Below, one piece after another: positions 35,495 to 43,964 of a stretch of 64,000 nucleotides of DNA (position 1 is the stretch's first letter; every line of letters begins with the position of its first letter). The stretch is from Calothrix brevissima NIES-22 (GTDB lineage Bacteria; Cyanobacteriota; Cyanobacteriia; Cyanobacteriales; Nostocaceae). The position numbers and the translations under genes were made by a program. The DNA lies in NCBI RefSeq assembly GCF_002367995.1, contig NZ_AP018207.1, positions 5,383,963 through 5,447,962 on the forward strand, in the 5' to 3' direction. The notes below the pieces were generated by a model, which was given only the letters and a program-made list of their open reading frames with translations, did not search any database and had not been told where the DNA came from.

Positions 35495-37294
35495 CTAAAC
35501 GTTTGTCTTTCTCTGTTGTTGGGGAATAACAATCGCAAATTCTGTATGTCCGGGAGTGGAGTAACATTCAATTTGTCCTTGATGTCTATCCACAATAATT
35601 TGATAGCTAATAGACAAGCCTAAACCTGTACCTTTACCAATCTCCTTGGTGGTAAAGAAAGGGTCAAATAAACGATTAGCAACTGTTTCGCTCATTCCTG
35701 GGCCATTGTCGATAATCCGAATCACAATTGAAGATTGAGAATTGGAGATATCAGCTTGTTCTCCAGTCTCAATACTTGTATCTCCTTGTCTAAATTCAGT
35801 GCAGATAGTAATCTGGTTAGGATTGGCTAATATTTCCTCAGGCGATCGCTTTTGACTGTACTCTTCCAAAGCATCTATAGCATTCACAATAATATTCATA
35901 AATACTTGGTTGAGTTGTCCTGCATAGCATTCTACTAAAGGTAGCTGACCGTATTCTTTGATGACTTCAATTGCTGGCGTTCCGGTTTTCGGTTTCAGGC
36001 GATGTTGCAAAATCATCAAAGTACTATCTAAACCATCATGAATATTTACTTCTTTAACTTCCGCTTCATCTAAACGCGAAAAAGTCCTAAGAGATAAGAC
36101 AATTTCTCGAATCCGGTTAGCGCCTACTTTCATAGAAGCTAATAGTTTCGGTAAATCATCAAAAATAAAATCAATATCTACTGCTTCAATTTCTGCTTGT
36201 AATGTAGAGTTGGGATGAGGGTAATGTTGCTGATAACATTGCAGTAAATAAAGTAAATCTTCTACATATTCAGTAGCAGGGTTGATATTACCGTAAATGA
36301 AGTTAACCGGATTATTAATTTCATGAGCAACACCAGCTACAAGCTGACCCAAACTAGACATTTTCTCGCTTTGAATTAGCTGTCTTTGGGTTTGCTGCAA
36401 TTTTTTTAAAGTTTGTTCTAGTTTTTCCTTTTCTTGAAGTAAAGCAATAGTGCGTTGCTGTACTCGTGTTTCTAAATACTGATTTGCTTGCGCTAATCGA
36501 CTTAAGGCTTCTTGTAGAGATATTTCTGTTTGTTTGCGCTCGCTAATATCAATAATGAATCCCAGTAATTGAATTACTTTACCTTGAAAACGGACAACAT
36601 TAACAACATCTTTGACCCAAATCCAGTTACCCTTAGCAGTTAATAATCGATACTCAATTATGTAATCATCTTCGGTTTTTGATTTGAGTTGATGGTAGCC
36701 AAGTACTAAAGACCTATCTTCTGGATGAATGTGGAAATACCAGAATTCTGGTTGATACCAATCTTCTAATTTATAACCAAATAAATCTATTGCTTGTGTC
36801 CCGATATAGGTAAACTGGTGATTATTTGGCTCGGCTTCCCAAGGTACTAATTTTACACCTTCTACCAGTCGCTTTAATCGTTGCTGGGTTTGTGCTAAAT
36901 CTTTTTCTGTATGCTTACTTAAGGTAATATCATTGGCAATTACAGCATATTGGCTAGTAATACCTTCTGAATTATGAATAGGTATAACATCTACTAGTAA
37001 CCAATGCTCTTTTTGCTGCTTTGATAAATAAGAAATTTCAAATTTAAAATTTTCACCTTTTAATAATTGTTCGTGAATATCAGCTTGTGAAATATTACTT
37101 TGGGAATTATCAGTCAGGATATGAAAAAGTTTTTTACCAATTAATAAATCAGTGCTAATATCTGCAAAGTTAGCAAATGCTTCATTTACCCATTGAATAC
37201 GTCCAGATATATCAATTAATGCCATCAATAAATCAGGGCGATTTGCTAAAGCATTAAACATGGTAAAAGGTAAATCAACAGAGTTAACTACCAT
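35495..37294 (-). CDS. PAS-domain sensor histidine kinase
   Basis: A 599-residue soluble kinase with no membrane segment. Two PAS domains span about residues 12-125 and 140-265; the second has a PAC-type end (GFIIDISERKQTE). A coiled coil (about 265-310) leads to a HisKA domain with His324 in VAGVAHEINNPVNFIYGN. The HATPase domain has the N-box NIIVNAIDAL, G1 IIDNGPGMSE, F-box FFTTKEIGKG and G2 GTGLGLSISYQI. The start at 37294 is preferred because AGGAG lies eight bases upstream. No response regulator is adjacent, so it is an orphan kinase whose signal and partner are unknown. Confidence 0.9.
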   Translation of the reverse strand: MVVNSVDLPFTMFNALANRPDLLMALIDISGRIQWVNEAFANFADISTDLLIGKKLFHILTDNSQSNISQADIHEQLLKGENFKFEISYLSKQQKEHWLLVDVIPIHNSEGITSQYAVIANDITLSKHTEKDLAQTQQRLKRLVEGVKLVPWEAEPNNHQFTYIGTQAIDLFGYKLEDWYQPEFWYFHIHPEDRSLVLGYHQLKSKTEDDYIIEYRLLTAKGNWIWVKDVVNVVRFQGKVIQLLGFIIDISERKQTEISLQEALSRLAQANQYLETRVQQRTIALLQEKEKLEQTLKKLQQTQRQLIQSEKMSSLGQLVAGVAHEINNPVNFIYGNINPATEYVEDLLYLLQCYQQHYPHPNSTLQAEIEAVDIDFIFDDLPKLLASMKVGANRIREIVLSLRTFSRLDEAEVKEVNIHDGLDSTLMILQHRLKPKTGTPAIEVIKEYGQLPLVECYAGQLNQVFMNIIVNAIDALEEYSQKRSPEEILANPNQITICTEFRQGDTSIETGEQADISNSQSSIVIRIIDNGPGMSETVANRLFDPFFTTKEIGKGTGLGLSISYQIIVDRHQGQIECYSTPGHTEFAIVIPQQQRKTNV

Positions 37295-37563
37295 GCTCAT
37301 AACTCCTGTAGCCAAAATTAGAGAGCATCGCATCTCTCCGCTACATCAGCTAAAACTGCCATTTGGCTACCACAGGAATTACCAGTACAAAGAATTAAGA
37401 GCGTAGGTAGTCCCATATTATTTATTTAGTAATAAATATTACTAAAAATCTTAACTTTACAAACTACAGTTGCCGTCAGGGAAAATACACAAACCTCTAA
37501 TTTTAATCGATGGTAGCTGAAATTGAATCTAGTGGTCTGTCCCATTAATTTATCTGATTTCCT

Positions 37564-37596
37564 AGATCCCCGACTTTTTGAAAAAGTCGGGGATCT
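37564..37596. repeat. Perfect 33-base palindrome, copy 3 of 3
   Basis: AGATCCCCGACTTTTT, one base, then its exact complement. Compared with copies 1 and 2 the stem has a C-to-T change with a matching G-to-A on the other arm, so the palindrome was kept while its sequence changed. It lies in the spacer between the kinase gene and plsY (37295-37635), which otherwise shows only AT-rich DNA. Confidence 0.85.
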
Positions 37597-37635
37597 GATC
37601 GCGAGTAGATTTGATATTTGCGATCGCATTAAATT

Positions 37636-38328
37636 TTAAGTCAATTGTCCATCTGTTGGTTCGGCTTCTACTGTTACCTTTTGCCCAATTTTTGGTTCAG
37701 TTCCTGCCAGTAGGCGTTCAATATTACTGCGGTGACGCAAAATTACATACAACCCACCAAAAAAGGCATAGAGAATGCAAGGTAAAGGTTGATGGAAAAC
37801 TATCATGAAAATTGTCACCGCGATCGCAGCTGTAATTGAACTTAAGGAGACAATTCGCGATATCGCCACCACAATAGCAAATACACCTGCTGATGCTAAA
37901 CCTACCTGCCAACTTATCGCCAGTACAGTTCCTAAGCCAGTAGCGACAGATTTACCACCACTAAAGCCTAAAAAAATTGATTTGCTATGTCCGAGAACTG
38001 CTGCTAACCCCGCTAAAGTTGCTATACAGGGTTGCCACAAATTAACATCTACCGTAGGGGGGAGAAAATTGTACAGTGGAGCCAATTTAAATAACTGGTA
38101 AGCTAGAGCGATCGCAGTTACGCCCTTCAAGCAATCTATTAATAATACAAAAGCCCCAGGCCCTTTACCCAAAGTCCTTAAGACATTAGTTGCGCCAGTG
38201 GAACCAGAACCCACTTCGCGAATATCAATACCCTTTAACTGCTTCACCGCAATGTAGCCAGTAGGGACAGAACCCAATAGATAGGCTACAACCAAAACAA
38301 AAGCGCACAAACTTAACCAAACAGCCAT
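37636..38328 (-). CDS. plsY: Acyl-phosphate:glycerol-3-phosphate acyltransferase PlsY
   Basis: A 230-residue inner-membrane enzyme that starts phospholipid synthesis by acylating glycerol-3-phosphate from acyl-phosphate. It has about five hydrophobic segments. Family motifs are LGSVPTGYIAVKQLKGIDIR with the following VGSGSTGATNVLRTLGK (motif 1), GHSKSIFLGFSGGKSVATGL (motif 2), and FFGGLYVILRHRSNIERLLAG (motif 3). The ATG at 38328 starts the natural N-terminus MAVWLSLC; 13 extra codons upstream are read from heptad repeats. It is the last gene of the run mlaE, DUF3119, DUF3086, plsY. Confidence 0.93.
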   Translation of the reverse strand: MAVWLSLCAFVLVVAYLLGSVPTGYIAVKQLKGIDIREVGSGSTGATNVLRTLGKGPGAFVLLIDCLKGVTAIALAYQLFKLAPLYNFLPPTVDVNLWQPCIATLAGLAAVLGHSKSIFLGFSGGKSVATGLGTVLAISWQVGLASAGVFAIVVAISRIVSLSSITAAIAVTIFMIVFHQPLPCILYAFFGGLYVILRHRSNIERLLAGTEPKIGQKVTVEAEPTDGQLT

Positions 38329-38336
38329 AACAAAGT

Positions 38337-38427
38337 CCAAAGTCAATAGTCCAAAGTCCAAAGTCAATTGTCCAGAGTCAATAGTCCAAAGTGCAAACTA
38401 TTGACCATTGACCATTGACCATTGACT
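38337..38427. repeat. Heptad repeats between DUF3086 gene and plsY
   Basis: Units of TCAATAG, CCAAAGT and TTGACCA cover the whole spacer and extend to the plsY start, so its leader is repeat-derived. Confidence 0.88.
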
Positions 38428-38429
38428 AA

Positions 38430-39728
38430 TTAAAAATCATCATCATAATTTCGCATTGTTTTGGGGTCTGGGGCAAAGGCTAACCATAAAGGAAATTGCA
38501 GTAATGCTAGGCTGATTTGGTCTTCGGAATCATCAATGACGATTAACGGGAGTTGATTGGCTTTGACTAATCGGTCGGCTTTTTGCGCTAAAGCTTCTGG
38601 TGCTTCAAATAACACTACTCCTCTATCCGGGCCGAAGTCTGGACGACCTATACCCAGGCAATCTTGCAAACCGCGTCGCCATTCACCTAAGCGTTCTGGT
38701 GTATTAGCTAATACTAAAGTGCGGACGCGATCGCCATACAATTTGTAGAGGATGGAAATTACCGCCGAGGAAATCAAAATATTCTGTAAGCGGCTACCCA
38801 TTGTCCGCAAAGCACCTCTTCCCCCTTGGCTGAAGAACCAGTTAGAAACTCGTTCTGCATGGACTGGTTCAAAAGTCCGGCGTAATTGCCAAGCAGGGCC
38901 ATAATAATCGGGTTTGTTGCGATATTGATCGATGAGGCGGCGAATTTGCTTGGTAGTGTCTTGAAACTGCTGCTGCGCGAATTGGGGGATACCAGATTGT
39001 GCTGGTTCTGGGGCTTTTTCTTCTTTAATCGATACTACAGGTTTTTCTCGCGCGATCGCCGATGGTACGAGTTGCAACTGTTCGGCGGCGGCGGCTAAAT
39101 CTTGTAAACTGCCTGTGAGATAATCTTTGAAACCCTGTACCCGAATCGCCAAATCTTGAGACGTTCCCGCAAAAGTCGTGCGCATTTCATTGCGGATGCG
39201 TTCTTGACGGCGTTCTAACTGTTCTACAGCAATTTGCAGGGTTTGTTTGCGTTGTTCTAATTGAGCTAGGGAATCTTGCACCAGCTTTCCTAGCGCCAAT
39301 TGAGTTTCGCCCACCTGCGTCTGAAGAGTTTTGTAACTAACTTGCAGATTGGCTATTTCGGCTTCTAGGGCTTCTTTGGTACTTTGTAACTCTGCAACTT
39401 GTTGTGCTGCTTGGGCGTATAGGGAATTAACTTCTGATTCTGATGCTATTTCTGACTCCAGCGCCATAGTTTCGGCTTCTAACTGGGTTACCAAATCAGC
39501 AGTTACATCGGCTGTAGGTTCAACTGTAGAAACATCTTCAGCATCAGTTAGAGGCGATGCAATAGTTGCGTCATTTGGCTGTATCTCCACTAATAAAGTC
39601 TGTGCAGGTGTTTCTTCCTCTGATTCAACAGATGAGTTATCTGCTGCTGCTTCTGTTGGCTTATCTTCTTGTATTTGTGCCAACCACTCATCAATTGATT
39701 CTGGGGTTTGAGATTCCTCTGGGTTCAT
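38430..39728 (-). CDS. DUF3086-family protein
   Basis: A 432-residue cytosolic protein restricted to cyanobacteria, assigned to DUF3086 by its overall pattern. Residues ~1-75 are acidic and disordered (EESQTPESIDEWLAQIQEDK). A long coiled coil follows from about residue 75 to 200 (LEAETMALESEIASESEVNS, VEQLERRQERIRNEM). The C-terminal domain from about residue 265 includes FVHAERV-like WFFSQGGRGALRTMGSRLQN, DRVRTLVLANTPERLGEWRR and LPLIVIDDSEDQISLALLQF. The coiled coil suggests a scaffold. Its position between DUF3119 and plsY is a hint to an envelope role, which is inference. Confidence 0.75.
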   Translation of the reverse strand: MNPEESQTPESIDEWLAQIQEDKPTEAAADNSSVESEEETPAQTLLVEIQPNDATIASPLTDAEDVSTVEPTADVTADLVTQLEAETMALESEIASESEVNSLYAQAAQQVAELQSTKEALEAEIANLQVSYKTLQTQVGETQLALGKLVQDSLAQLEQRKQTLQIAVEQLERRQERIRNEMRTTFAGTSQDLAIRVQGFKDYLTGSLQDLAAAAEQLQLVPSAIAREKPVVSIKEEKAPEPAQSGIPQFAQQQFQDTTKQIRRLIDQYRNKPDYYGPAWQLRRTFEPVHAERVSNWFFSQGGRGALRTMGSRLQNILISSAVISILYKLYGDRVRTLVLANTPERLGEWRRGLQDCLGIGRPDFGPDRGVVLFEAPEALAQKADRLVKANQLPLIVIDDSEDQISLALLQFPLWLAFAPDPKTMRNYDDDF

Positions 39729-39845
39729 AACCAATACTGTAATTCCTATGACGCGAATAAATAGCTTTGTTGAAATATACAATTGACCTGTACAAAAAGT
39801 CCTGAGTAGTTAGTGCGGGTGATGGATATTGCACCAAAAACAAGA

Positions 39846-40232
39846 CTAAATTCGGGGACAACGTTGTTCTAAGCAGGATTTTAGGGTATTAGGGTCAAAT
39901 AAAATTGGTAGAAAGTGAATACTTTTGATTTCTTTAAAATAAAACAATATCGGTATGGGATTCCAGAATATCCGCCAGTTTTGCCATTCCTGATAGGGAA
40001 ACCGCCGAAGTAATTCTTCGCCTCTGTAAAGATCTAAGTCAGTAGCGGTAAATCTTAAGCGCAATGTCGCCGCCTGAAACATGAGAAACAAACCAAACAA
40101 GCCAATAATACCGCCTAGCAGAGGTTGAACTAACAGTAGGGGAATTGACCCAATTACCAAAACTACGGGGATATTGTAGCTAGGTTTGAGTTCTACTGTA
40201 GATGTGGTGTTAGGTGCAAATGAACTAGTCAT
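39846..40232 (-). CDS. DUF3119-family membrane protein
   Basis: A 128-residue protein of the cyanobacteria/plastid family DUF3119. It has one or two hydrophobic segments (IPVVLVIGSIPLLLVQPLLG, GIIGLFGLFLMFQ) followed by a cytosolic part typical of PH-like membrane proteins (LRLRFTATDLDLYRGEELLR, then PYQEWQNWRIFWN and FYFKEIKSIHFLPILFD). The ATG at 40232 is chosen. It lies directly between the MlaE permease and DUF3086 genes on the same strand. Confidence 0.8.
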   Translation of the reverse strand: MTSSFAPNTTSTVELKPSYNIPVVLVIGSIPLLLVQPLLGGIIGLFGLFLMFQAATLRLRFTATDLDLYRGEELLRRFPYQEWQNWRIFWNPIPILFYFKEIKSIHFLPILFDPNTLKSCLEQRCPRI

Positions 40233-40322
40233 AGTTCCAAATTCTATAGTCAAACATAATTTCCTATTTTAGGATTTTGCGGGTTACCAGATGCGCGATC
40301 GCCAAACTGTTGACCTTTGTAC

Positions 40323-40342
40323 AGACGCGATTAATCGCGTCT
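40323..40342. repeat. Perfect 20-base palindrome
   Basis: AGACGCGATTAATCGCGTCT is fully self-complementary. A near copy with centre GA lies at 43934-43953, and a broken one near 41278-41300. Confidence 0.8.
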
Positions 40343-40354
40343 CTAACAATTAAC

Positions 40355-41152
40355 CTACATGCCTTTAATGAATGCACTACCCATACCCTGAAACATTAAC
40401 CAGGAAAGGAAAAAGTTACTCACAAATATAATTAGCAAAGCTGTAACCACAGCCGTTGTGGTAGATTGTCCCACGCCTTTGGCTCCTCCGGTTGTTGTTA
40501 AGCCCCAGCTACAACCAATCACCGCAATTAAAATCCCAAAGCAAAACGCCTTAATCATGGCGCTGCAAATATCCCAGAGTCCCAATAAATTCCGGGCTGA
40601 ATCAAGAAATGTTGTATCAGCAATGTTGTACAAGTTTCCAGCAATTACCAATCCTCCCAACATCCCCGTGACTAGAGATAGCAACGTTAAAATTGGCAGC
40701 ATCAAGCAGCAAGCTAAGACACGGGGAATTACTAGGTAATCAATTGGGTCAGTTTTTAAAATCAACAGCGCGTCAATTTGCTCTGTGACGCGCATTGTGC
40801 CAATTTCTGCTGCAAAGGCTGAACCTACTCGCCCTGCCAAAATTACGGCTGTTAATACAGGCGAGAGTTCTCTGGTTAAGGCTACCGCCAGCACCCCGCC
40901 AACTAGATTACCCGCCCCAAAGTTAACAAATTCTCGCGCTACTTGAATGGTAAACACTGCACCAACAAAAATAGCGGTTAATAAGGCAATAAACAGAGAA
41001 TCTGGCCCTACAGCTGCCATTTGCTCTTTCGTATTGCGCCAATGAATTTTGACTTTCAGGAGGTGAACTATTACTTGTCCGCCCAAAAAAATCGCCGCCA
41101 GTAGTCTCTGACTCCACGCGCCTAAACTGGATTTGGATGTAGTCTCACTCAA
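40355..41152 (-). CDS. MlaE/TGD1 (Ycf63) family lipid ABC transporter permease
   Basis: A 265-residue integral membrane permease of the MlaE family, which works with an MCE protein and an ATPase to move lipids between membranes. In plastids the homologue is TGD1 and the algal name is Ycf63. Landmarks are ALLTAIFVGAVFTIQVAREF, VAGRVGSAFAAEIGTMRVTE (here LAGRVGSA), and DALLILKTDPIDYLVIPRVL. About five hydrophobic segments are visible. No MlaD/MCE or MlaF gene is adjacent. It is the first gene of the minus-strand run ending in plsY. Confidence 0.9.
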   Translation of the reverse strand: MSETTSKSSLGAWSQRLLAAIFLGGQVIVHLLKVKIHWRNTKEQMAAVGPDSLFIALLTAIFVGAVFTIQVAREFVNFGAGNLVGGVLAVALTRELSPVLTAVILAGRVGSAFAAEIGTMRVTEQIDALLILKTDPIDYLVIPRVLACCLMLPILTLLSLVTGMLGGLVIAGNLYNIADTTFLDSARNLLGLWDICSAMIKAFCFGILIAVIGCSWGLTTTGGAKGVGQSTTTAVVTALLIIFVSNFFLSWLMFQGMGSAFIKGM

Positions 41153-41194
41153 TGTTTTGTAGCTAACTCGGTAACTGCCTTAAGAATAGCGAAA

Positions 41195-41278
41195 GTCAAT
41201 GGGCAATAGTCAATAGTCAATAGTCAATAGTCAATAGTCAATAGTCAATAGTCAGTTGTCAGTTGTCAGTTGTCAGGG
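41195..41278. repeat. Heptad repeats TCAATAG then TCAGTTG
   Basis: About seven TCAATAG units, followed by four TCAGTTG units. Nearby at 41310-41352 are further CCTCCTTGTC and CCCCCTG tandem units. The remaining part of the 41153-41652 spacer is AT-rich with no gene. Confidence 0.9.
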
Positions 41279-41652
41279 ACGCGATGAACCCTTGTCTGTA
41301 CAATTCTCCTCTTTGTCCTCCTTGTCCCCCTGCCCCCTGCCCCCTGCCCCTATAATTTGGGTGAAACATTAACTTACTTTAAACGGAGTCTCAGAAAGTT
41401 AAGACTGACGATCGCCAGCTTTATATTACTTCATGGGCAATGCTGTTAGCTGAAAACCTGATTTAGCAAGGATTTTTTGGATCATACTGCTGAGTTTTAC
41501 AGGCTGGATTTGCGATCGCAGGTAACAGACTTATTTAATGAAAACTTAAGATTTTTGACATCTTCACTCCGATGGAGCGATCGCAATTATTGTAGAGAAT
41601 GACAATATTGCTTTTTGCTTGTTGTAACCTGTTACTGCGGAGTGTCGTTTAT

Positions 41653-41949
41653 ATGACTACTTTTACTAACTTTCTCCGTTCTTTACTGCTAACTGCGATT
41701 TTTAGCTTTCTCGTGCCGATGTTTTTAGTTGGCGGTTTCTTGCTCCTCCTTCCTGTCATCGGTTACGTTCCTGGGTTCGATGCCCTCACTGATGCGATCG
41801 CTAGCCAAATTTTATATTTTCTGGGTATTTTTGGTACCGATAGCCCTCTACGTGGCTTAATTGTCATTAGTTTGACGTTTAGCTTTGTTGGTGCTTTGTT
41901 TGATGTTTACGCTTATTATCGGTGTCAAATTTTACGGATTGATTCCTAA
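41653..41949 (+). CDS. Small membrane protein of unknown function
   Basis: A 98-residue protein with two hydrophobic segments (LLLTAIFSFLVPMFLVGGFL and a second near LIVISLTFSFVGALFDVYAY) separated by a polar loop with GYVPGFDALTDAIASQI. The ATG at 41653 has GGAG ten bases upstream and is preferred to an upstream in-frame start 18 codons earlier. No known family is recognised. It stands alone between two gene-poor spacers. Confidence 0.55.
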   Translation: MTTFTNFLRSLLLTAIFSFLVPMFLVGGFLLLLPVIGYVPGFDALTDAIASQILYFLGIFGTDSPLRGLIVISLTFSFVGALFDVYAYYRCQILRIDS

Positions 41950-42450
41950 GTTAGGGTTAAGCGATTTTTTTAAGTATTATTGGCTAACTAAGTTCTCAAA
42001 AACTATTATTCTCTTCTATATACCCAGATTCAGAGGATTTTGCTGTTTCTCACTTACATATCTATATCAGGGGTTAGCAATTTTTGGTTTTCGATTAATT
42101 AAGCTAACTAATTGCTGCATCTTAACTATGCCTCAAAGCTAGATTTGCTAGGCAATTATTGTTGTACCTATGTATCTATTATTCACTTCTTCTCTAGAGA
42201 ATTACTTAATACTTAGCCCTTCAGGCAGACATTGATCCAACCAAAACGCACAATCTAGTATTGCTTTTAACAATTGGTTGACTTAATAATTTACACTTTT
42301 TCCTAACAAAAAATAGAATATCAAAAAAGCATCTGTAAAAATATAAAAACTTTCTTAAATTTTTTATATTGGTTTTATCTGGGGCTAAACAGGTCGTCAG
42401 ACCTCTCAAGATCTTAAGATTGAGTTGATTACGAGATTTGATGACAGCTT
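41950..42450. other. AT-rich spacer upstream of sppA
   Basis: About 500 bases, low in GC and without any gene or repeat I can support. Small frames on either strand have no protein-like character. Confidence 0.5.
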
Positions 42451-43272
42451 ATGATTTGGCCCTTTAAGCCCAAGTTTAGTAAACAAATTGCGCGGATTGA
42501 AATTACTGGTGCAATCTCTGGGGGAACGCGCAAACGTGTTCTAGAAGCATTAAAAACAGTAGAGGAAAAAAAGTTTCCGGCTTTACTGCTGCGAATTGAT
42601 AGTCCTGGCGGGACAGTGGGAGATTCTCAAGAAATTTACAGCGCCTTGAAACGCCTGCGGGAGAAAATGAAAATAGTTGCCAGTTTTGGTAATATTTCGG
42701 CTTCTGGCGGCGTTTACATTGGTATGGGAGCCGAACATATCATAGCTAACCCCGGTACCATTACGGGGAGTATTGGTGTAATTCTGCGCGGCAATAATCT
42801 AGAGCGCCTGCTAGATAAAATTGGTGTTTCCTTTAAGGTGATTAAATCCGGCCCTTACAAAGATATTTTGGCATTTGACCGCGAATTAACACCAGAAGAA
42901 CAAACTATTCTGCAAGAATTAATTGATGTCAGTTATCAACAGTTTGTGCAAACCGTCGCGGAAGCTCGTTCTTTAGCAGTAGAAACTGTGAAAAGTTTCG
43001 CTGATGGGCGAATTTTCACCGGACAGCAAGCTTTAGAGTTAGGTGTGGTAGATCGCTTGGGAACAGAAGAAGATGCGCGACGCTGGACAGCAGAACTAGT
43101 CGGACTCGATCCCGAAAAAACCCAATGCTTCACGCTGGAGGAACGTAAACCTTTGTTAAGTCGATTGCTACCAGGAAGTCGTCAAGCTTCCGCAGGAATT
43201 GGCGCTGGTATTGACTGGCTAGAGTTTGAGATGTCTACGAGTGGTTTACCCCTGTGGTTATATCGACCGTAA
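42451..43272 (+). CDS. sppA: Signal peptide peptidase SppA-type S49 serine protease
   Basis: A 273-residue short-form S49 peptidase that cleaves remnant signal peptides in or at the membrane. The core segments are ALLLRIDSPGGTVGDSQEIY, then VASFGNISASGGVYIGMGAE with the nucleophile Ser in SASGG, GTITGSIGVIL, and the catalytic Lys region IKSGPYKDILAFDRELTPEE. No N-terminal membrane segment is obvious, unlike E. coli SppA, which fits small cyanobacterial forms. An aroH gene follows 86 bases later on the same strand. Confidence 0.92.
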   Translation: MIWPFKPKFSKQIARIEITGAISGGTRKRVLEALKTVEEKKFPALLLRIDSPGGTVGDSQEIYSALKRLREKMKIVASFGNISASGGVYIGMGAEHIIANPGTITGSIGVILRGNNLERLLDKIGVSFKVIKSGPYKDILAFDRELTPEEQTILQELIDVSYQQFVQTVAEARSLAVETVKSFADGRIFTGQQALELGVVDRLGTEEDARRWTAELVGLDPEKTQCFTLEERKPLLSRLLPGSRQASAGIGAGIDWLEFEMSTSGLPLWLYRP

Positions 43273-43358
43273 ATAGTTATTAGTCACAGTTAAATCAACA
43301 GTGATAAAAACTATAAAGTGAGAAAAGATAGCTGTTGATAATTTAAGGAGGATTGGGC

Positions 43359-43784
43359 GTGGATTGGCAAATGCGGGCTATTCGTGGAGCAACAACCGTT
43401 TCGGAAAACACAATTGAGGCGATGAGAGAAGCGGTTACAGAGTTACTAGATGAATTAGAAAGCCGGAATAATCTCCAGCCAAAGGATATTATTAGCGTGA
43501 CATTCTCAGTCACCAAAGATTTGGATGCGATTTTTCCAGCTGCGATCGCCAGAACTCGTCCAGATTGGGATGGGGTGGCGATGCTAGATGTGCAGCAAAT
43601 GCATGTTGAAGGTAGTTTACAGCGCTGTATCCGCTTTTTAATCCACGTTTACCTGCCAATCTCCGCACCAATTTACCATATTTATTTGCGTCATGCCGCT
43701 AACCTGCGTCCTGACTGGAGTTTACCCCAGTCATTAGCAGGATCGCCCCAAGTAGTAGTAACCACAAGTAGCGATCGCGAATAA
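43359..43784 (+). CDS. aroH: Chorismate mutase (AroH type)
   Basis: A 141-residue monofunctional chorismate mutase that converts chorismate to prephenate for Phe and Tyr synthesis. It matches AroH throughout: MRAIRGATTVSENTIEAMRE at the start, DIISVTFSVTKDLDAIFPA, and GVAMLDVQQMHVEGSLQRCI, with active-site Arg residues near residue 6 and in SLQRCIR. The GTG at 43359 has AAGGAG eight bases upstream and beats a TTG two codons earlier. A small hairpin follows at 43840. Confidence 0.95.
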   Translation: MDWQMRAIRGATTVSENTIEAMREAVTELLDELESRNNLQPKDIISVTFSVTKDLDAIFPAAIARTRPDWDGVAMLDVQQMHVEGSLQRCIRFLIHVYLPISAPIYHIYLRHAANLRPDWSLPQSLAGSPQVVVTTSSDRE

Positions 43785-43839
43785 CTTCCCAGTCAGTTAG
43801 CGCAGTTAAGCATGGCGTTACACAGGTTTACCAGCTTGT

Positions 43840-43858
43840 AGACGCCTTTGGCGTCTTC
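43840..43858 (+). terminator. Possible terminator after aroH
   Basis: AGACGCC and GGCGTCT form a seven-base stem around TTT, followed by TCTTG. The T-run is weak. It lies 55 bases after the aroH stop. Confidence 0.4.
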
Positions 43859-43869
43859 TTGCCAGGTGA

Positions 43870-43953
43870 AATAACAAGGGGGACAAGGAAGACAAGGGAG
43901 ACAAGGGGGACAAATGACCAATGACAATTGTACAGACGCGATGAATCGCGTCT
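43870..43953. repeat. ACAAGGGGG tandem units and 20-base palindrome
   Basis: Four nine-base units of the type ACAAGGGGG/ACAAGGAAG run at about 43875-43912. They are followed at 43934-43953 by AGACGCGATGAATCGCGTCT, a near copy of the palindrome at 40323-40342 with an altered centre. Confidence 0.8.
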
Positions 43954-43964
43954 CTGACTATTGA

